Shown here one piece after another: positions 27,656-36,419 of a DNA stretch of 64,000 nucleotides. The stretch spans positions 1 through 64,000 of the forward strand of contig JHVO01000009.1 in assembly GCA_000620185.1 (NCBI GenBank), in the 5' to 3' direction. Each line of letters begins with the position of its first letter. Within the stretch, counting starts at the first letter, position 1. This DNA comes from Geodermatophilaceae bacterium URHB0062. GTDB lineage: Bacteria > Actinomycetota > Actinomycetes > Mycobacteriales > Geodermatophilaceae. Below the pieces are notes generated by a model, which saw nothing but the letters and a program-made list of their open reading frames with translations, was not told the origin of the DNA and ran no database searches. A program made the translations under genes and the position numbers.

Positions 27656-28161
27656 CGGCGGGGCGGAACGGGGTGGAAGGTGACGTCCCGCAGCTCGCCC
27701 CCGGCCGCCACCGCTGTCACGAACGTGCCGTGCGGCTGCCGCCGCCGGTCGGTCGGCGAGCCGGGGTTGAGCAGGCGGAGCCCGTTCGCCGCCCGGGTGT
27801 CCCACGGGATGTGGCTGTGCCCGAAGACGAGCACGTCGGTGTCGGGGAAGCGCGCCGCGCAGCGCTGCTCCCGCCCCTTCTTGTCACCGGTCTCGTGTAC
27901 GACGGCGACACGGACGCCCTCGATCTCCGCCCGTGCCACCTCGGGCAGCCGCTCGCGCAGCGCTCCGTGGTCGTTGTTGCCGTACACGCCGATCAACCGC
28001 TTGGAGCGCGTCTCGAACATGTCCAGCAGGGCCGCGTCGACCCAGTCGCCGGCGTGCACGACGACGTCCGCGGCCTCGATCGCCGTCCACAAGGAATGAG
28101 GTAGGTCACGTGACCGGTGAGGAACGTGCGTGTCGGAGGTCAACACCAGCGAAACAGGCAC
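27652..28161 (-). CDS. YfcE/MJ0936-type metallophosphoesterase
   Basis: 169 residues from GTG 28161 (VPVSLVLTSDTHVPHRSRDL). Metal motifs of the calcineurin-like fold are complete: SDTHVPH, VHAGDWVD, GVYGNNDH, VVHETG and VFGHSHIPW. It should hydrolyse phosphodiesters. The gene overlaps the start of the methyltransferase gene, so the two are co-translated. The 79 bases to the divergent exporter gene hold promoters for both. Confidence 0.9.
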   Translation of the reverse strand: MPVSLVLTSDTHVPHRSRDLPHSLWTAIEAADVVVHAGDWVDAALLDMFETRSKRLIGVYGNNDHGALRERLPEVARAEIEGVRVAVVHETGDKKGREQRCAARFPDTDVLVFGHSHIPWDTRAANGLRLLNPGSPTDRRRQPHGTFVTAVAAGGELRDVTFHPVPPRR

Positions 28162-28240
28162 GACGACATCGTCCCAGGCCGCTACCTTCTCCCCGGCCGA
28201 GGATCCGGCTCCCATCCGTATCGCACCCCGAGGACTACCT

Positions 28241-29833
28241 GTGACCGATCCCGCCACCACGCCCGCCGTTCCCGGCGCGGAACATCCCACGGAGCCCTAC
28301 GAGCGCCGCTGGCTGGCCCTCGGGGTGATCGCGATGACCGTTCTGCTGGTCATCCTCGACGCGACGATCGTCAACATCGCGCTGCCGGCCGTGTCCGAGG
28401 ACCTCGGGATCTCCGCCGCGAGCCAGCAGTGGATCGTCACCGCCTACACGCTCACGTTCGGCGGTTTCCTCCTGCTCGGCGGCCGCATCGCCGACTTCTG
28501 GGGGCGCAAGCGCACCTACCTGGTCGGTGCGGCGGGCTTCGCCATCGCCTCCGCCCTCGGCGGCCTCGCGCAGAACGAGGCCATGCTCTTCGGTGCCCGC
28601 GCGCTGCAGGGCGCCTTCGGTGCACTCCTGGCGCCGGCGTCCCTGGCGCTGATCACGGTCTTGTTCACCGATATGAAGGAGCGGGCCAAGGCCTTCGCCG
28701 TCTACGGCGCGATCGCCGGTGGCGGCTCGGCCGTCGGTCTGCTGCTGGGCGGCGTGCTCACCGAGTACGCGGACTGGCGCTGGTGCTTCTGGGTGAACCT
28801 GCCGGTGGCGCTGCTCGCAGTCCTGCTCGCCATTCCGATCGTCCCGGAGAGCAAGGCCCCGGGCGACACCCGCTACGACATCCCCGGCGCCGTCCTGATC
28901 ACCGTGGGGCTGGCATCCATCGTCTACGGCTTCACCCGGGTCGCTCAGGCCTCGCAGACCAACGCGGCGGAGGCGTCCGCCGCCAACGCCCAGGCCGCCC
29001 CCTCGGGCGGGGCACTGGTGACCCCGGCGAGCGGCTGGACCGACGGTCTCGCGTGGTTGTTCATCATCGGCGGCCTGGTGCTGGTGGCGTTGTTCGTGGT
29101 GTGGGAACTGCGCACCCGCAACCCGCTGCTGCCCATGCGCATCGTCCTGGACCGCAACCGTGGCGGCGCCTACCTGACCTCGACGCTCGTCGGCGCCGGC
29201 CTGATCGGGGCGTTCTTCTTCCTCAGCCTCTACTTCCAGCAGGTGCTCGGCTACAAGCCGGTCGAGGCGGGCTTCGCCTCGCTGCCGACCACCCTCGGCG
29301 TCTTCATCTCCGCCGGGGCGGCCAGCGCACTGGTCCCGCGGGTCGGGCCGAAGCCGCTCATGGTCCTCGGCGGGCTGCTGGCGGCCGGCGGGCTGTTCAC
29401 GCTGTCCTTCGTCGGGCTGGACACCAGCTTCTGGCAGATCCCGTTCCCGGGTCAGCTGCTGCTGGGCCTCGGCCTCGGCTTCACCTTCGTGCCGCTGTCG
29501 AACCTGGCGCTCGTCGGCGCGGGCCCGCACGACGCCGGCGCGGCCAGCGCGATGCTCAACGCGACGCAGCAGGTCGGTGCCTCGATCGGCACCGCCGTCC
29601 TGGCCTCGCTGTCGGTGGCGGCGATCAGCGCCTACGCCGCCGACGCGATCGCCTCCGGCGCCAACCCGCAGGACCCTTCCCTCGGGCTCAAGGCGCAGGT
29701 CGAGGGCTACACGACGGCCTTCACGTGGGCGGCCGGGCTGCTCGTCCTGGGGGCGGTCGCCGCCGGGCTGCTCATCAAGGCCACGAAGGAGGACCTGCCC
29801 GCCGAGGGCGACGCCGTCGTGCACGTCGGCTGA
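28241..29833 (+). CDS. MFS drug exporter, EmrB/QacA (DHA2) type
   Basis: 530 residues from GTG 28241 with GAGG seven bases upstream; an ATG at 28130 would overlap the divergent gene and adds no family sequence. Fourteen helices are predicted. LDATIVNIALP is the DHA2 motif D1, GGRIADFWGRKRTYLVG is motif A, and GGSAVGLLLGGVLTEYADWRW carries motif C. It should export drugs or cationic compounds with proton antiport. Confidence 0.92.
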   Translation: MTDPATTPAVPGAEHPTEPYERRWLALGVIAMTVLLVILDATIVNIALPAVSEDLGISAASQQWIVTAYTLTFGGFLLLGGRIADFWGRKRTYLVGAAGFAIASALGGLAQNEAMLFGARALQGAFGALLAPASLALITVLFTDMKERAKAFAVYGAIAGGGSAVGLLLGGVLTEYADWRWCFWVNLPVALLAVLLAIPIVPESKAPGDTRYDIPGAVLITVGLASIVYGFTRVAQASQTNAAEASAANAQAAPSGGALVTPASGWTDGLAWLFIIGGLVLVALFVVWELRTRNPLLPMRIVLDRNRGGAYLTSTLVGAGLIGAFFFLSLYFQQVLGYKPVEAGFASLPTTLGVFISAGAASALVPRVGPKPLMVLGGLLAAGGLFTLSFVGLDTSFWQIPFPGQLLLGLGLGFTFVPLSNLALVGAGPHDAGAASAMLNATQQVGASIGTAVLASLSVAAISAYAADAIASGANPQDPSLGLKAQVEGYTTAFTWAAGLLVLGAVAAGLLIKATKEDLPAEGDAVVHVG

Positions 29834-29838
29834 GCGGC

Positions 29839-29855
29839 GCGGGAGCTAGTCCCGC
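29839..29855. terminator. Short hairpin between convergent genes
   Basis: GCGGGA and TCCCGC pair around GCTAG in the 12-base gap between the exporter stop and the CtaG-like stop; a GAGCGG/CCGCTC pair extends it with a bulge. It could serve both strands. Confidence 0.5.
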
Positions 29856-30802
29856 TCGGCCATCGCCCGCAGGCGGGCGTTGTAGGCGGCCAGTTCGGCG
29901 TCGCCGGTGCGGTCGGCGGTGCGGTCGAGGACCCGGCCGCGCCGCTCCTCGGACCTGGCCCAGGAGAAGAAGACGACCGCCATGACCAGGACGGTGGGCA
30001 GCTCCCCGAACGCCCAGACGATGCCGCCGGCCTCCCCCTGGTCCCGGAGCGTGTCGATGCCCCACCCCGACGGCGGGTCGGCGAACGTCGTGACGACCAG
30101 CGAGCCGGCCATCATGATCGCGACGCCGAAGAAGGCGTGGAACGGCACCGGCAGGAACAGCTCGAGCAGCCGCCCGGGGTGGCTGAGCGTCCGGGGCCAG
30201 GGATCCTGGGCGACGATCGGCCCGAAGAACAGCAGCCCGGTGACGACGAAGTGCGCGAGCATCAACTGATGCCCGACGGGGCTGCGCATCAGGGCATCGA
30301 AGATCGGCGTGAAATAGACGCCGTACAGGCTGGCGATGAACAGCGGCACGGTGAACAGCGGATGCGCCACGAACCGGGCGAACCGGCTGTGCAGGGCGTC
30401 CAGCAGCAGCGCGCGCGGAGTCCCGGCGGCGCCGTGCCCCCGGGGCAGCGTGCGCAGGGCCAGGGTGATCGGCGCGCCCAGGAGCAGCAGCAGCGGCGTG
30501 ATCAGCGACAGGACCATGTGCTGGGTCATGTGCACGCTGAACAGCACCATGCTGTAGCCGTTGAGCCAGGTGCCGGTGACCGCGAAGAGCGAAGCCACGC
30601 CCGCCGTCCAGGCGACAGTCCGCCACCACGGCCAGGACACGCCGGAGCGGCGCAGCCGCAGCACCGCGAGGAGGTACACCAGCAGGCCGATCATGCTCAG
30701 GACCGCGAGGAACGACTCCGGCCCGAGATGCGGCTGGAACATGCGACCCCAGGTGGGAGGCTCGCCGGGCACCCACATGCCGGAGTGCTGCCCGTGGTCC
30801 AC
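29846..30802 (-). CDS. CtaG-like cytochrome oxidase assembly protein
   Basis: 318 residues from GTG 30802, preceded by GGGAG at six bases. Seven membrane helices; the Caa3_CtaG signature appears as SVHMTQHMVLSLITPLLLLLG, with conserved His pairs, and LMLAHFVVTGLLFFGPIVAQDP. This family is needed for caa3 oxidase assembly in Bacillus and is often fused to copper proteins. Role here inferred. It lies four kilobases from ctaD, on the same strand. Confidence 0.88.
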   Translation of the reverse strand: MDHGQHSGMWVPGEPPTWGRMFQPHLGPESFLAVLSMIGLLVYLLAVLRLRRSGVSWPWWRTVAWTAGVASLFAVTGTWLNGYSMVLFSVHMTQHMVLSLITPLLLLLGAPITLALRTLPRGHGAAGTPRALLLDALHSRFARFVAHPLFTVPLFIASLYGVYFTPIFDALMRSPVGHQLMLAHFVVTGLLFFGPIVAQDPWPRTLSHPGRLLELFLPVPFHAFFGVAIMMAGSLVVTTFADPPSGWGIDTLRDQGEAGGIVWAFGELPTVLVMAVVFFSWARSEERRGRVLDRTADRTGDAELAAYNARLRAMAERD

Positions 30803-30900
30803 CGTCGCTCCCCTCGCTGCCGCCGTCGCTGCGGCTCCACTGTCCCACTCGCGCCCGGCCCCGTGGCCAGCGTGCCGAGAGTGGGAGTTCGGGCCCTCGT

Positions 30901-31818
30901 TCAGTCGTGGACGGGCGCCTCGTGCCCCGCGTGCGCCGCGGCCTCGATCTGGAACGTGCAGTGCTCCATGTCGAAGTGCTCGCCGAGGCACTCGCAGAGC
31001 GCGTCGAGCACCCGCCCGCCGTGCCCTGAGGCGAGCGCCTCGTCGGTGACGACGACGTGCGCGGAGAGAACCGGCAGGCCGGAGGTGATCGTCCAGGCGT
31101 GCAGGTCGTGGACGCCGAGGACGCCGTCGACCCGCAGCATGTGGGCGCGCACGTCGTCCAGGCTGATCCCCCGCGGCGCGGCCTCGAGCAGTACGTCGAG
31201 CGCCTCGCGCAGCAGGTGCCAGGCGCGGGGCAGCACGAGACAGCCGATCGCCACGGAGGCGACGACGTCGGCCGCCGTCCATCCGGTGGTCGCGATGACG
31301 ACGGCGGCCACGATGACCGCGACGGAGCCGAGCGCGTCGGCGAGCACCTCCAGGTACGCGCCGCGCAGGTTCAGCGAGGCGCCCCTCCCCCGGTGCAGCA
31401 CGGTCAGCGAGACGAGGTTGACCACCAGACCGACCGCCGCGACCGCAAGCATGAGGCCCGATCCGATCTCCGGCGGGTGCCCGATCCGGCGGACCGCCTC
31501 GACGAGCACGTAGCCCGCCACGCCCAGCAGGAGCAGCCCGTTGGCGACCGCCGCGAGGATCTCCACCCGTTGCCAGCCGAAGGTGCGCCGTCCCCGCGCC
31601 GGGCGCTGGGCCAGGGTCACCGCCCCGAGCGCCAGCGCGATGCCGGCCGCGTCGGTGGCCATGTGGCCGGCATCGGCCAGCAGCGCCAGGGATCCCGAGA
31701 CGATCGCCCCCGCGATCTCGGCCGCCATCACGGCCAGCGTCAGACCCAGGACGACCACCAGTCGATGCCGCTGCGCACCACCCGCGGTGACCGGGCCGTG
31801 GGTGTGGCCGTGCCCCAT
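30901..31818 (-). CDS. Cation diffusion facilitator (CzcD/ZitB-like)
   Basis: 305 residues from ATG 31818 with GGAGG eight bases upstream. His-rich N-terminus MGHGHTHG, six membrane helices, the HxxxD metal sites ADAGHMATDAAG and EVLADALGSVAV, and a C-terminal cytoplasmic metal-sensing domain ending in HAGHEAPVHD. It exports Zn or a related divalent metal by proton exchange. Confidence 0.93.
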   Translation of the reverse strand: MGHGHTHGPVTAGGAQRHRLVVVLGLTLAVMAAEIAGAIVSGSLALLADAGHMATDAAGIALALGAVTLAQRPARGRRTFGWQRVEILAAVANGLLLLGVAGYVLVEAVRRIGHPPEIGSGLMLAVAAVGLVVNLVSLTVLHRGRGASLNLRGAYLEVLADALGSVAVIVAAVVIATTGWTAADVVASVAIGCLVLPRAWHLLREALDVLLEAAPRGISLDDVRAHMLRVDGVLGVHDLHAWTITSGLPVLSAHVVVTDEALASGHGGRVLDALCECLGEHFDMEHCTFQIEAAAHAGHEAPVHD

Positions 31819-31875
31819 GGACCCGCCTCCCACCCTCGCCCGATCGATGCCTCCGCTCCCCCGAAGTGTGCCCCA

Positions 31876-31923
31876 ACGACGACGCCCCCCTGTCCGGTTC
31901 GGGCCGGCGGGGGGCGTCGTCGT
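31876..31923 (-). terminator. Terminator hairpin after the M23 gene
   Basis: ACGACGACGCCCCCC and GGGGGGCGTCGTCGT form a perfect 15-bp stem with an 18-base loop, 13 bases past the peptidase stop. Confidence 0.85.
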
Positions 31924-31935
31924 GCTGCGGCGGGA

Positions 31936-33531
31936 TCAGATGTCGATGCCGCGCGCCCGCAACCACGGGAGGGGGTCGATCTTCTTCCCGTTGAGCCCGC
32001 CGACGTGCACCTCGAAGTGCAGGTGCGGGCCGGTGGAACGACCCCGGTTGCCGAGGAGCGCGATCGTGTCGCCGGCACGGACCACCTGGCCGGGCTGCAC
32101 GAGGATCTTCTCCATGTGGCCGTAGACGGTGACGTCACCGTTGGCGTGCTGGATGTACACCGCGTTGCCGTATCCGCTCGACGGGCCGGCCTCCAGCACG
32201 ATGCCGTCCATCACCGAGTACTCGGGCGTCATCATCGGAGCGGCGAGGTCGATGCCCGCGTGCAGTCGGCCCCAGCGGCCGCCGAAACCGCTGGTCAGCC
32301 GACCGCCATGGACCGGGAGGACGGCGTCGGGCCGGGCGGCTTCCGCGGCCGCCGCAGCTGCCGCGGCGTCGGCCGCATCCTGCGCCTTCGCGGCTGCGGC
32401 CTGATCGGCGGTCCGCTCCTTGCGGCTGGCGGCCAGTTCCTGCAGCCGCAGGGTGTCGGCCGCGGTGATGGGCGCCTCGGGCCGGCCGGTGAGGCCGAGC
32501 TGCTCCGCCACGCTCACCGACGAACTGACAGTCGTGGTGTTGGCGTGGGCGGCGGGTCCCTCGGAGGACAGCACGCCCACGCCCACGGCACCCACCAGAG
32601 CGGCCGCGAGATACAGCGCGGGACGACGCCGCGCAACGGCGAGTCCGCGGCGCACCGGCCCGGGCCCGCGGGTGTCCGCGACCGCGGCGACGACCGTCGC
32701 GGCCTCGACCTGAGGGGCCTGGACCTCCGTGGTCGCGACTGTCGCGACCACCGGGACGACGGCGGGCTGCGGGGTTGGAACGGCGACGGCCTCGCCGGCG
32801 GTCCGGGGCTTCGGGGGCGCCGCCGACTCGGCGGCCACGGCCTTCGGTGCGGTGGCCTTGGCGGCGGGCACCTTCACCGCGGCGGTGCGCTTCGTCGCGG
32901 CGATCTTGATGGTCGGCGCCTTCGTCGCGGCGGCGCTCTTCGTCGCCGCGGCCTTCGTACCGGTGGCGGTCTTCGCGGTGGCGGTCTTCGCGGTGGCGGC
33001 CTTCTCGGTCGTCGTCCTGCCGGTCGTCGGCTTGGCGGCGGCGGGGACGGCCTTCGCGACCGGAGCGGCCTTGCCGGCCACCGCGCCGCGCGAGGGAGTG
33101 CGGTTCGCGGCACGCGCCGCGGCTGCTGCCTTCGTGGCCTTCGTGGCGGAAGCCGCCGTGGCGGCCACCTTCGTCGCCACCTTGGTCGTCGCGGAACCAG
33201 CCGCCTTGACGGCCACCTTCGTCGTCGCCGAACCGGCGGCCTTGGCGGCCACCTTCGTCGCGGCCTTGGACGTCGCCGCTCCGGCGGCCTTCGCCCGCGC
33301 GGCGAGAGCCGCCGCACCGGCGGGAGGCGCCGCGTGCCTGGGGCGGGTGGTCCGCCGGGCCGGGGTCGCCGCGGCGACTCCTCCGACGGCGGGGGTCTCG
33401 GAGACCTCCGACCGCTGCACCTTCCCCGGGCGCTGCGTCGGGATCTGCGGAGCCTTGCTCTTGCTGGATCCGGCCACCGTGGCGGCTGCGGATCGGGCCA
33501 CGCGGGGGCGGTCCTGGTGGAGCGAGCTCAT
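31936..33531 (-). CDS. M23 peptidase with histone H1-like N-terminal tail
   Basis: 531 residues from ATG 33531. Residues about 75-240 are almost only Ala, Lys, Thr, Val and Pro, with repeats such as KAAGSATTKVA, like the tails of histone H1 or bacterial HU-extended proteins. One membrane helix is at about 303-320, a coiled Ala/Gln-rich segment follows, and the M23/LytM domain spans about 400-525: GFGGRWGRLHAGIDLAAP and GPHLHFEVHVGG hold the zinc His and Asp ligands. The peptidase should act outside on peptidoglycan or activate amidases, while the basic tail stays inside and could touch DNA, membrane or septal proteins. That topology is inferred from charge and the helix. Confidence 0.9.
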   Translation of the reverse strand: MSSLHQDRPRVARSAAATVAGSSKSKAPQIPTQRPGKVQRSEVSETPAVGGVAAATPARRTTRPRHAAPPAGAAALAARAKAAGAATSKAATKVAAKAAGSATTKVAVKAAGSATTKVATKVAATAASATKATKAAAAARAANRTPSRGAVAGKAAPVAKAVPAAAKPTTGRTTTEKAATAKTATAKTATGTKAAATKSAAATKAPTIKIAATKRTAAVKVPAAKATAPKAVAAESAAPPKPRTAGEAVAVPTPQPAVVPVVATVATTEVQAPQVEAATVVAAVADTRGPGPVRRGLAVARRRPALYLAAALVGAVGVGVLSSEGPAAHANTTTVSSSVSVAEQLGLTGRPEAPITAADTLRLQELAASRKERTADQAAAAKAQDAADAAAAAAAAEAARPDAVLPVHGGRLTSGFGGRWGRLHAGIDLAAPMMTPEYSVMDGIVLEAGPSSGYGNAVYIQHANGDVTVYGHMEKILVQPGQVVRAGDTIALLGNRGRSTGPHLHFEVHVGGLNGKKIDPLPWLRARGIDI

Positions 33532-33603
33532 GCACCTGACTTCCGTTGGCGGACACGACGGTGCACTCCCGGGGAGAGGAGGGCGGGGCCCATGTAAACA
33601 CGC

Positions 33604-33620
33604 CGTGACCGATTCGTGAT
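33604..33620 (-). promoter_or_regulatory. Direct-repeat site upstream of the M23 gene (MtrA-like)
   Basis: On the minus strand ATCACG and GTCACG repeat with an 11-base period, 73 bases ahead of the peptidase ATG. MtrA, an actinobacterial regulator of cell-wall hydrolases, binds GTCAC-type direct repeats of similar spacing. The match is suggestive only. Confidence 0.35.
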
Positions 33621-33696
33621 CTCGAAACAGGGGTACTGACCTGCAGTTCTGTGTCCCGGGCCACAAAGGCGCATGCGTGTGATTCCGCGTTGCGTA

Positions 33697-33708
33697 TAAC
33701 TGGAGTTA
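33697..33708. promoter_or_regulatory. Palindrome TAACT-GG-AGTTA in shared upstream region
   Basis: TAACT and AGTTA flank a GG centre, an AT-rich island in GC-rich DNA between the divergent M23 and dehydrogenase genes (33532-33820). It could be an operator or a -10 region. The rest of this 289-base gap holds no gene I can support. Confidence 0.35.
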
Positions 33709-33820
33709 CGCGGAGTGAAGGACACGCCGAGCCTGGTTGAAAGTCGGGCGGTCCAGGACACCTACGTCCCGAAGTGCCCTTTCCGAGGGCCCGAATCCGG
33801 TCCGATCGAGGGAGTTCCGC

Positions 33821-35002
33821 ATGCGCGCAGTCACGTGGCACGGCCGAGGCGACGTCCGGGTGGACACCGTCCCCGACCCCACCATCCAAGAGCCGACGGA
33901 CGTGATCATCGAGGTCACCTCCAGCGGGATCTGCGGCTCCGATCTGCACCTGATCGAGGTCATGGCGCCGTTCATGACCGTCGGCGACGTCATGGGTCAC
34001 GAGCCGATGGGGATCGTTCGAGAGGTCGGCTCCGACGTCACCGCTCTCAAGGCCGGCGACCGCGTCGTCGTGCCGTTCAACATCTCCTGCAACACCTGCT
34101 GGATGTGCTCGCAGGGGCTGCAGTCCCAGTGCGAGACCACCCAGAACCGCGAGCAGGGCATGGGTGCCTCCCTGTTCGGCTACACGAAGCTCTACGGCCA
34201 GGTTCCGGGCGGGCAGGCCGAGTACCTGCGGGTGCCCTTCGGCAACACCCTGCCGATCAAGGTGCCCGACGCGCCGCTGGACGACCGCTACGTCTACCTG
34301 TCCGACGTACTGCCCACCGCGTGGCAGGCGGTCCAGTACGCCGGCATCCCCGAGGGCGGCAGCGTCCTCGTGCTCGGCCTCGGCCCCATCGGCGACATGG
34401 CCACCCGCATCGCCAAGCACCTGGGCGCCGGCCAGGTCATCGCCTCCGACGTGGTGCCGGAGCGACTCGCCCGGGCCCGTCGCAACGGCGTTACGGTCAT
34501 CGACTCGACCAAGCAGGCCGACGTCGTCGCTCGGGTCCGTGACCTGACCGACGGCCGGGGACCGGACGCCGTCATCGACGCGGTGGGCATGGAGGCGCAC
34601 GGCTCCCCGCTGGCCACCATCGCGCAGAAGGCGACGGCGGTCGTGCCCGACGCGGTGATGGAGAAGGTCATGCAGGTCGTCGGGGTCGACCGGTTGGCGG
34701 CCCTGAACACCGCGATCGAGGCGGTGCGCCGCGGCGGCACGATCTCCCTGTCCGGCGTCTACGGCGGCGCCACCGACCCCTTGCCGCTCATGCGGATGTT
34801 CGACAAGCAGATCCAGCTGCGCATGGGGCAGGCGAACGTGTGGCGCTGGGTGCCCGACATCCTGCCGCTGCTGCTGGAGGGCGACCCGCTCGGCGTCGAC
34901 GACTTCGCCACGCACCGGGTCCCGCTCGAGGAAGCCCCGCAGGCCTACATGAACTTCCGCGAGAAGAAGGAGGGCACCGTCAAGGTGCTGATCCGGCCCT
35001 GA
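33821..35002 (+). CDS. Zinc-dependent alcohol dehydrogenase, FDH/Tdh-like
   Basis: 393 residues from ATG 33821 with GGGAG upstream. Catalytic zinc ligands Cys38 (GICGSDLH) and His60-Glu61 (GHEPMG); structural zinc Cys90, 93, 96 and 104. Rossmann motif VLGLGPIGDMATR binds NAD(P). The insertion NREQGMGASLFGYTKLYGQVPGGQAEYL and the C-terminus FREKKEGTVKVLIRP match the glutathione-independent formaldehyde dehydrogenase-like group. Substrate uncertain. Confidence 0.93.
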   Translation: MRAVTWHGRGDVRVDTVPDPTIQEPTDVIIEVTSSGICGSDLHLIEVMAPFMTVGDVMGHEPMGIVREVGSDVTALKAGDRVVVPFNISCNTCWMCSQGLQSQCETTQNREQGMGASLFGYTKLYGQVPGGQAEYLRVPFGNTLPIKVPDAPLDDRYVYLSDVLPTAWQAVQYAGIPEGGSVLVLGLGPIGDMATRIAKHLGAGQVIASDVVPERLARARRNGVTVIDSTKQADVVARVRDLTDGRGPDAVIDAVGMEAHGSPLATIAQKATAVVPDAVMEKVMQVVGVDRLAALNTAIEAVRRGGTISLSGVYGGATDPLPLMRMFDKQIQLRMGQANVWRWVPDILPLLLEGDPLGVDDFATHRVPLEEAPQAYMNFREKKEGTVKVLIRP

Positions 35003-35029
35003 TCGAGCTCACCGTGTGAGCAGGCTTAC

Positions 35030-35063
35030 CCGGGTCGGCGGGCATGGCAGCCCGCCGACCCGG
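35030..35063 (+). terminator. Terminator hairpin after the dehydrogenase
   Basis: CCGGGTCGGCGGGC and GCCCGCCGACCCGG form a perfect 14-bp stem with loop ATGGCA, about 30 bases past the stop. Confidence 0.85.
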
Positions 35064-35166
35064 CTTGCCACAGGAAGGGTCTGATCCAAGGCCCGAGGAA
35101 CAAGGCCCCAGGACGACGCAGTCCGCCCCGCCTCTTCCCGTCCGCGTCCTTCTGGAGTTTCTTCTC

Positions 35167-36381
35167 GTGCCCCGCGCTCTGCTCGCCCTCGCCATCGGCG
35201 CCTTCGGCATCGGCACCACCGAGTTCGTGGTCATGGGCATGCTGCCTGACATCGCAGCGGGCCTCGACGTGTCCGTGCCGGCCGTCGGGCTGCTCATCTC
35301 CGCGTACGCCATCGGCGTCGTCATCGGCGCCCCGACGCTCACGGCCCTCGGCCTGCGGTTCACCCCGCGGCAGACCCTGGTCGCGCTGATGGTGGTCTTC
35401 GTCGTGGGTAACGCGCTGGCCGCGCTGGCCCCGACGTACGGCACCCTCGCCGCGGCCCGGGTGCTCACCGCCCTCTCGCACGGTTCCTTCTTCGGCGTGG
35501 GCGCCGTGGCCGCGCGGCGCCTGGTGCCGCCGGAGCGCGCCACGCAGGCCATCTCCCTGATGATCACCGGTCTCACGCTGGCCAACGTGATCGGCGTGCC
35601 GCTGGGCACCTTCATCGCCCAGCAGACCAGCTGGCGACTCGTGCTCGGCGGCATCGCGCTCATCGGGCTGCTCACGATCGCCGGGCTGCTCGCCTGGATG
35701 CCGGACGACGCCGGCGAACCCGCGGACCTCCGCGGCGAGCTGCGGGCGTTCCGGCGGGCCCAGGTCTGGCTCGTGCTGGGCCTGACGATGGTCGGGTTCG
35801 CGGCCATGTTCGCCGTCTACAGCTACGTGAGCCCGATCCTCACCGAGCTCGGCGGCATCCCCGTCGGCTGGGTCACCCCCGTGCTCGGGCTGTTCGGCGT
35901 CGGCACCACCGTGGGCACCCTCGCCGGCGGGCGGCTCGGCGACCGGTACGGTTTCTCCTTCGTCGCGGTCGGCATGGTGGGCGTGGCCGCCGTCCTCGTG
36001 GCCTTCGCCTTCCTGGCGCGGACCCCCGTCGCCGCGGTCGCGCTGCTCGTCCTCTTCGGGACGGTGGCGTTCTCCCTCGGCCCGGTCGTACAGAACGGCG
36101 TCATCGAGGCCGCCCGAGTGCCCGGCGGCAGCCTGGTCTCGGCGGCCAACCAGGGCGCCTTCAACGTGGCAAACGCCCTCGGCGCGGCGCTGGGCGCAGT
36201 GGTCATCTCCGCCGGGCTCGGCTACACCGCGCCCATGTGGGTCGGCGCGGTGCTCGCGCTGGCCGGCGCCGGGATCGCCGTCCTGGCCCGTCGCGTCGGC
36301 TCCCGGGGGGCCCCTCTGGAGGCCGCGGAGGGGCCGGACGTGGACGTGCCGTCGGCCGCTCCGTTGCGCGACGCCGCCTGA
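35167..36381 (+). CDS. MFS exporter, DHA1 (AraJ/Cmx-like)
   Basis: 404 residues from GTG 35167 (VPRALLALAIGAFGIGTTEF), with GGAG nine bases upstream. Twelve helices predicted. GIGTTEFVVMGMLPDIA is the N-terminal signature of the AraJ/YdhP/chloramphenicol-exporter group, and LTLANVIGVPLGTFI is motif C for antiport. Exports sugars or drugs; substrate unknown. The ATG upstream in the same frame (35044) lies in the terminator loop and is not used. Confidence 0.9.
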   Translation: MPRALLALAIGAFGIGTTEFVVMGMLPDIAAGLDVSVPAVGLLISAYAIGVVIGAPTLTALGLRFTPRQTLVALMVVFVVGNALAALAPTYGTLAAARVLTALSHGSFFGVGAVAARRLVPPERATQAISLMITGLTLANVIGVPLGTFIAQQTSWRLVLGGIALIGLLTIAGLLAWMPDDAGEPADLRGELRAFRRAQVWLVLGLTMVGFAAMFAVYSYVSPILTELGGIPVGWVTPVLGLFGVGTTVGTLAGGRLGDRYGFSFVAVGMVGVAAVLVAFAFLARTPVAAVALLVLFGTVAFSLGPVVQNGVIEAARVPGGSLVSAANQGAFNVANALGAALGAVVISAGLGYTAPMWVGAVLALAGAGIAVLARRVGSRGAPLEAAEGPDVDVPSAAPLRDAA

Positions 36382-36419
36382 TCCGCGCATGCCCGGCCGC
36401 TGACGGGTAGGGAGGGCCC

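Noticed and set aside
33532-33820. Cyclic-di-AMP (ydaO) riboswitch before the M23 peptidase gene
   Set aside because: Such riboswitches often precede actinobacterial wall-hydrolase genes, but the conserved ydaO core sequences could not be found here.
32135-34915. A 926-codon minus-strand frame across the M23 and dehydrogenase genes
   Set aside because: Shadow frame of two recognised genes on both strands; no domain in it.
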